Position numbers and translations under genes: made by a program
Notes under the pieces: model-generated
The model's input: the letters and a program-made list of their open reading frames with translations, nothing else
Told to the model about the DNA's origin: nothing
The model's database searches: none
Shown here: positions 12,768 to 16,747 of the stretch, in pieces
How the letters are laid out: the number at the start of each line of letters is the position of its first letter
Position numbering within the stretch: position 1 is the first letter of the stretch
Source of the DNA: an uncultured Rickettsiales bacterium
GTDB taxonomy: Bacteria; Pseudomonadota; Alphaproteobacteria; Rickettsiales; UBA1997
Length of the DNA: 16,747 nt
Assembly: GCA_951800555.1 (NCBI GenBank)
Contig: CATOJU010000007.1
Span: 1 to 16,747 of the forward strand
Direction: 5' to 3'

Positions 12768-15206
12768 ATGACAGAAGACAGCGAAAATTTAGAAAAAAGT
12801 AACAATTATGATGCCTCTTCAATTAAAATTTTAAGAGGATTGGATGCAGTTAGAAAAAGACCAGGTATGTATATTGGAGATACAGATGATGGAACTGGTT
12901 TACATCATATGGTTTATGAAGTTTTGGATAATTCAATTGATGAAGCGTTAGGTGGTTATTGTGATAAAATTGTGGTAACTATAAATAAAGATAATTCAGT
13001 AACAGTATTGGATAATGGGCGAGGAATCCCGGTAGGTATTCATCCAGAAGAAGGACGATCTGCAGCAGAAGTTGTTATGACAGATTTGCATGCTGGTGGA
13101 AAATTTGATCAAAATTCCTATAAAGTTTCTGGTGGTCTACACGGTGTTGGTGTTTCTGTTGTCAACGCTCTTTCTAATTGGCTAAAATTGAGAATTTGGA
13201 GAGATGGGTATGAACATTATATTGAATTTAAAGAAGGTGTTGCAGTTGAACCTTTAAAAATTGTGGAAGATTGTGAAGAATCAAAAACGGGGACAGAAGT
13301 AACATTTTTCCCATCGGCTGATATTTTTTCAAATATAGAATTTGATTATTCAACATTAGAAAGAGCTATAAGAGAAAAAGCTTTTTTAAATTCAGGTGTT
13401 TATATTGAATTAAAAGATTTAAGAAGTGAAGAAGAAAAATCTGCAACTTTTCATTATGATGGCGGATTAGTAGAATTTGTAAATTTTATAGATAAAGGTA
13501 AAGAACATTTACATAAACCTTTATATATTACTGGTAAAGATGATGAAAAACAAATAACTTTTGAATTATCATTATGTTGGAATGACGGTTATCACGAAAA
13601 TATTATATGCTTTGCAAATAATATAAGACAAAGAGATGGAGGAACACATTTAGCTGGATTAAAAAATGCATTAACTAGAACTGTTGGTAATTATGTTGAA
13701 AATCAAGAATCATTTAAAAAACAGAAAATAGAATTAACTGGTGATGACATAAGAGAGGGATTAACTGCTGTTTTATCTGTAAAAGTGCCAGATGCAAAAT
13801 TTTCTTCACAAACAAAGGATAAATTAGTTTCGTCGGAAGTAAGGCCAGTAGTTGAAAATGGAACAGTAAATTCTTTATCAAAATATTTTGAAGAAAATCC
13901 TATTGATGCTAAAATTATAGTAGAAAAAGCTTTTGAAGGTGCTAAAGCCAGAATCGCTGCAAGAAAAGCAAGGGAATTAACTAGAAGAAAAGGAGCTTTA
14001 GATGTAGCGAATTTGCCGGGAAAATTAGCGGATTGTCAAGAAAAAGACCCATCAAAAAGTGAAGTTTATATAGTAGAAGGTGATTCAGCTGGTGGTTCCG
14101 CTAAAACTGGAAGAGATAGAAAATATCAAGCAATTTTACCAGTATTTGGTAAAATATTGAATACTGAAAAATCAAGATTTGATAAAGTTTTAACTTCAGA
14201 AAAGATTGGGATGTTAATTACGGCTTTAGGAACCGGAATAGGGAAAGAAGATTTTGATATTAAAAAATTAAGGTATCATAAAATAGTTTTAATGGCCGAT
14301 GCCGATGTGGATGGTTCACATATTAGAACTTTATATATGACATTTTTTTATAGACATATGCCACAAATTATAGAAAATGGTTATCTATATATAGCACAAC
14401 CACCTTTATATAAAGTGAAAAAAGGTAATAGTGAGTTATATATTAAAAATGAAACTGCTTTTGCTGAATATATAATAAAAAATGCTATTAATGAGGCTAG
14501 TTTGATTTATAATAATAATCCATTGAATGGGGACAAATTAGATAAATATATAATAAAAGTTAATCATTTTGTAAATTTATTAAGGTCTCTTTCAAGATTT
14601 TTAAATATTGAAATTTTAGAAGCAATTTCCTATGCAAAAGCTTTTGATTTAGCTATTTTTGAAGATTCAACTTTATTAGAAAATAAAGCAAAAATTATAG
14701 TTGATAGACTAAATAGTTTAAAACAAGATTTGGATATAAATTGGAATTTTGAAATAGAATATACGACAGAATTAAAAATTGTAAAAACCTATAAAGGTGT
14801 TAAAACAGAATTTGTTATAAATCAAAAAATATTAACTAAACCAGAAGCTTTAGAAATAAAAAAATATCAAGATGAAGTTTTAGAACCATTTAAAAATGGT
14901 AAAATTAATTTTGTAAAAAAAGAAGAAAATTTTGATATTAATACAACAATAGAACTTATAGATATCATTAATCAAATAGGACAAAAAGGTATATCTATAC
15001 AAAGATTTAAAGGTTTAGGTGAAATGAATGCAGAACAATTATGGGAAACTACATTAAACCCAGAAAATAGAACTTTACTAAAAGTAACAATAGAAGATGC
15101 AGCTATTGCCGATGAAACTTTCGCAACTTTAATGGGAAATGTGGTAGAACCAAGACGAGATTTTATTCAAGAAAATGCATTAAAAGTTGTTAACTTGGAT
15201 ATATAA
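12768..15206 (+). CDS. gyrB: DNA gyrase subunit B
   Basis: This encodes 812 residues, the length of GyrB with the extra C-terminal segment found in Gram-negative bacteria (E. coli 804). The GHKL ATPase is intact: EVLDNSIDEA with Glu51 and Asn55, DNGRGIP (82-88) and GGLHGVG (122-128). The TOPRIM domain has EGDSAGGSAK (437-446) and DADVDGSH (511-518), and the tail domain QRFKGLGEMN plus EPRRDFIQENAL is typical. GyrB supplies ATP-driven strand passage for negative supercoiling with GyrA. An unusual point is Phe460 in LPVFGKIL, where E. coli has Lys447 of the quinolone-resistance region. The segment of about 160 residues between TOPRIM and tail is diverged and AT-driven (many Lys, Asn, Ile). gmk follows after 35 nt. 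No ribosome site is seen. Confidence 0.97.
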   Translation: MTEDSENLEKSNNYDASSIKILRGLDAVRKRPGMYIGDTDDGTGLHHMVYEVLDNSIDEALGGYCDKIVVTINKDNSVTVLDNGRGIPVGIHPEEGRSAAEVVMTDLHAGGKFDQNSYKVSGGLHGVGVSVVNALSNWLKLRIWRDGYEHYIEFKEGVAVEPLKIVEDCEESKTGTEVTFFPSADIFSNIEFDYSTLERAIREKAFLNSGVYIELKDLRSEEEKSATFHYDGGLVEFVNFIDKGKEHLHKPLYITGKDDEKQITFELSLCWNDGYHENIICFANNIRQRDGGTHLAGLKNALTRTVGNYVENQESFKKQKIELTGDDIREGLTAVLSVKVPDAKFSSQTKDKLVSSEVRPVVENGTVNSLSKYFEENPIDAKIIVEKAFEGAKARIAARKARELTRRKGALDVANLPGKLADCQEKDPSKSEVYIVEGDSAGGSAKTGRDRKYQAILPVFGKILNTEKSRFDKVLTSEKIGMLITALGTGIGKEDFDIKKLRYHKIVLMADADVDGSHIRTLYMTFFYRHMPQIIENGYLYIAQPPLYKVKKGNSELYIKNETAFAEYIIKNAINEASLIYNNNPLNGDKLDKYIIKVNHFVNLLRSLSRFLNIEILEAISYAKAFDLAIFEDSTLLENKAKIIVDRLNSLKQDLDINWNFEIEYTTELKIVKTYKGVKTEFVINQKILTKPEALEIKKYQDEVLEPFKNGKINFVKKEENFDINTTIELIDIINQIGQKGISIQRFKGLGEMNAEQLWETTLNPENRTLLKVTIEDAAIADETFATLMGNVVEPRRDFIQENALKVVNLDI

Positions 15207-15241
15207 TTTTATTAATAATTAACTAAAATATTGGATCAAAA

Positions 15242-15859
15242 ATGATAGAATATGATAATTTTATTATAATTTTGTCTTCTCCATCAGGTGCTGGAAAGTC
15301 AACTATAACTAAAGAACTTTTAGAGTGGGATAAAAATATACAAGTATCAGTTTCCGCAACAACTAGAAAACCAAGAGAAGGTGAAATTAATGGTGTTCAT
15401 TATCATTTTTTTACAAAAGAAGAATTTGAAAAAGAAATAGAAGCAGATAATTTTGTCGAACACGCAAAAGTATTTGATAATTACTATGGCACTTTAAAAA
15501 GAGAAGTAGAAAGCAAATTTGCAGACAAACATGATATTATTTTTGATATTGATTGGCAAGGAGCAAGACAAGTGTCTGATGCCTATGATGGGAAAAAATT
15601 GTTGAAAATTTTCATTTTACCACCTTCTATAGCTGAATTGGAACAGAGATTAAGATCCAGAGGAAAAGATAATGAGGAAACTATTAAAAATAGGATGGAT
15701 AGGGCACAACAGGAAATAGAACATTTTAATGAATATGACTATGTTGTAGTTAATGATGATATGAATAAAGCTCTAGATCAAATAAAAAGTATTATTGTAA
15801 CTAAAAAGCTTGCAAATATAAAACAAAGTGCTTTGGAAAATTTTGTGGAAAATTTGTAA
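15242..15859 (+). CDS. gmk: Guanylate kinase
   Basis: This encodes 205 residues, typical for the family. It phosphorylates GMP to GDP with ATP, essential for GTP/dGTP supply and recycling. The P-loop is SPSGAGKS (13-20); the GMP-binding region has SVSATTRKPREGE and YHFFTKEEF; EHAKVFDNYYGT, IIFDIDWQGARQV and the lid RLRSRGKDNEETIKNRM follow as expected. A GGATC sequence 6-9 nt before the ATG supports the start. It lies 35 nt behind gyrB with no terminator between, so it is likely cotranscribed; a hairpin terminator begins 4 nt after its stop. Confidence 0.97.
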   Translation: MIEYDNFIIILSSPSGAGKSTITKELLEWDKNIQVSVSATTRKPREGEINGVHYHFFTKEEFEKEIEADNFVEHAKVFDNYYGTLKREVESKFADKHDIIFDIDWQGARQVSDAYDGKKLLKIFILPPSIAELEQRLRSRGKDNEETIKNRMDRAQQEIEHFNEYDYVVVNDDMNKALDQIKSIIVTKKLANIKQSALENFVENL

Positions 15860-15863
15860 TGGG

Positions 15864-15909
15864 AATAAATCTTATACAATATTATAATATTCATTGTATA
15901 AGATTTATT
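15864..15909. terminator. Strong hairpin terminator, probably bidirectional
   Basis: Bases 15864-15880 pair perfectly with 15893-15909 (17 bp) around a 12-nt loop, starting 4 nt after the gmk stop. The right arm ends in TTTATTTT for the plus strand. Reading the minus strand, AAAATAAAT precedes the stem and a T-containing ATTTATT ends it, so it can also serve the minus-strand gene ending nearby. Confidence 0.85.
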
Positions 15910-15921
15910 TTAAAATCATTA

Positions 15922-16661
15922 TTATTTGAAACTTTTACTAAAATCAACAATACCAATATTCATTAAATTCTCTAATGATTTATTTTGATATTTGAAGATG
16001 CCATTGGTTCAATTTCTCTATTTAATATCATAGTATTTGTTAATTCTTTTACTTCTATAAGATAATTAAAAATTGTTTTTAAATCTTCATTTGAATTTAA
16101 ATTTTTTTTAATTAATTTTTCGCCAACTATTTCTTTAAAATTTTTATTATTAAGTATTAATTTAATAGCAAAAATATCTTTATTTTCACATAAATGATTA
16201 AATAAAGTTTTAAGCCATTTTGCTTTTAAATCTTCTTTAGTCTTGTTTTCTATATCAATTTTTAATTCAAGATTTTCTTCTTCACTTAAATTTAAAACAA
16301 ATAAATATTCAACCATTTCTGGGTTCGCATCAATAACTGAAATTAATGATTTTTTATCAAAATTTTCCAAATTATTTCCAGCATTTATATCCCTTATTTT
16401 TTCTAATTCTAATAATTTATCTAATACAAATTTATATTCCTTTATACTCTCTGGTTTGTTTAAAACTTCTGATTTATTTTTAAACTCTTCATAATTAAAG
16501 AATTCCAAACTATTATCACTTTTATTTATTGAATCTCTTATAATTTTTAAACACTCTTTTGCTTCAGATGATAATTCTTTTCCTTTTAACAATAATGTAC
16601 TATGCTGTATTTCTTCTTTATTTGGTTCCTTATTACCAATTAAAAAATCTAATTTCTCCAT
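15922..16661 (-). CDS. Hypothetical charged helical protein, 3' end possibly frameshifted
   Basis: The open frame runs 16661-15972 (229 aa, TAG stop), starting with MEKLDFLIGNKEPNKEE. It is rich in Lys, Glu, Asn and Leu, has no signal peptide or membrane segment and is predicted to be mostly helical. A stretch near residues 160-200 (IFAIKLILNNKNFKEIVG...) vaguely recalls helical-repeat proteins but is not a recognisable ankyrin unit. I do not know its family. Past the stop, another frame continues as YQNKSLENLMNIGIVDFSKS to a TAATAA at 15919-15924, 10 nt from the terminator stem; this reads like coding sequence, so a single-base change near the end may have shortened the protein. I drew the feature to include this tail. 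AGAGG lies about 35 nt before the ATG, too far to be its ribosome site. Confidence 0.6.
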
Positions 16662-16747
16662 AAATTTTGTTTTTATTTTTTCTATTTTAACCTCTTTTAA
16701 TAATCCTAATTTATGTTATTCTTTATTCTCTATTCCCAAATCTTTTT

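Overview
The window is a very AT-rich stretch of bacterial chromosome. It uses the standard bacterial code: TGG encodes Trp, and TGA ends the metallophosphoesterase gene. The gene set (IscU, GlmM, BipA/TypA, IF-3, MurA, an approximately 810-residue GyrB with the Gram-negative insertion, guanylate kinase, ElbB and an alphaproteobacterial-style HAD-IIA hydrolase), the AT bias and the GTCATTCCAG/CTGGAATGAC palindromic repeats best fit a host-associated alphaproteobacterium of Rickettsiales type. This placement is inference. The lipoprotein family at the left end also occurs in other proteobacteria.

Left end (1-1700): a possible 51-residue gene with its own promoter faces a minus-strand operon. 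That operon appears to start with a consensus-like promoter and a roughly 33-residue micro-ORF, followed by two paralogous lipoproteins. A divergent promoter drives iscU, which is followed at 16 nt by a HAD-IIA hydrolase (1709-3116). Next come elbB and glmM (3275-5343), an isoprenoid-linked DJ-1/PfpI-family protein and the phosphoglucosamine mutase that feeds UDP-GlcNAc synthesis.

Middle (5344-8180): glmM and typA converge on a 650-nt gap. The gap contains a 462-bp composite inverted-repeat element with 20-bp perfect ends, a second perfect 19-bp internal pair and a GC-richer hairpin core. It has no coding capacity and looks like a non-autonomous mobile or palindromic repeat. typA is transcribed divergently from infC across a 366-nt control region. 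That region holds promoters, a 12-bp hairpin and a diverged copy of a motif resembling the element's end.

Right (8181-16747): infC has no possible ATG start and is followed 4 nt later by murA, then by a Schlafen/AlbA_2-type putative nucleic-acid-binding protein. Next is a membrane-anchored calcineurin-like phosphoesterase, then gyrB-gmk, closed by a strong 17-bp hairpin terminator. The last gene, on the minus strand, is an unrecognised charged helical protein whose 3' end may be frameshifted.

Most of the window is housekeeping: cell-wall precursors (glmM, murA), translation (infC, typA), DNA topology and nucleotides (gyrB, gmk), and Fe-S assembly (iscU). The less ordinary parts are the inverted-repeat element, the micro-ORF/lipoprotein operon, the solitary iscU with an altered chaperone motif, and the Schlafen-like gene. 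I did not see convincing evidence of a complete new defence or mobile system.
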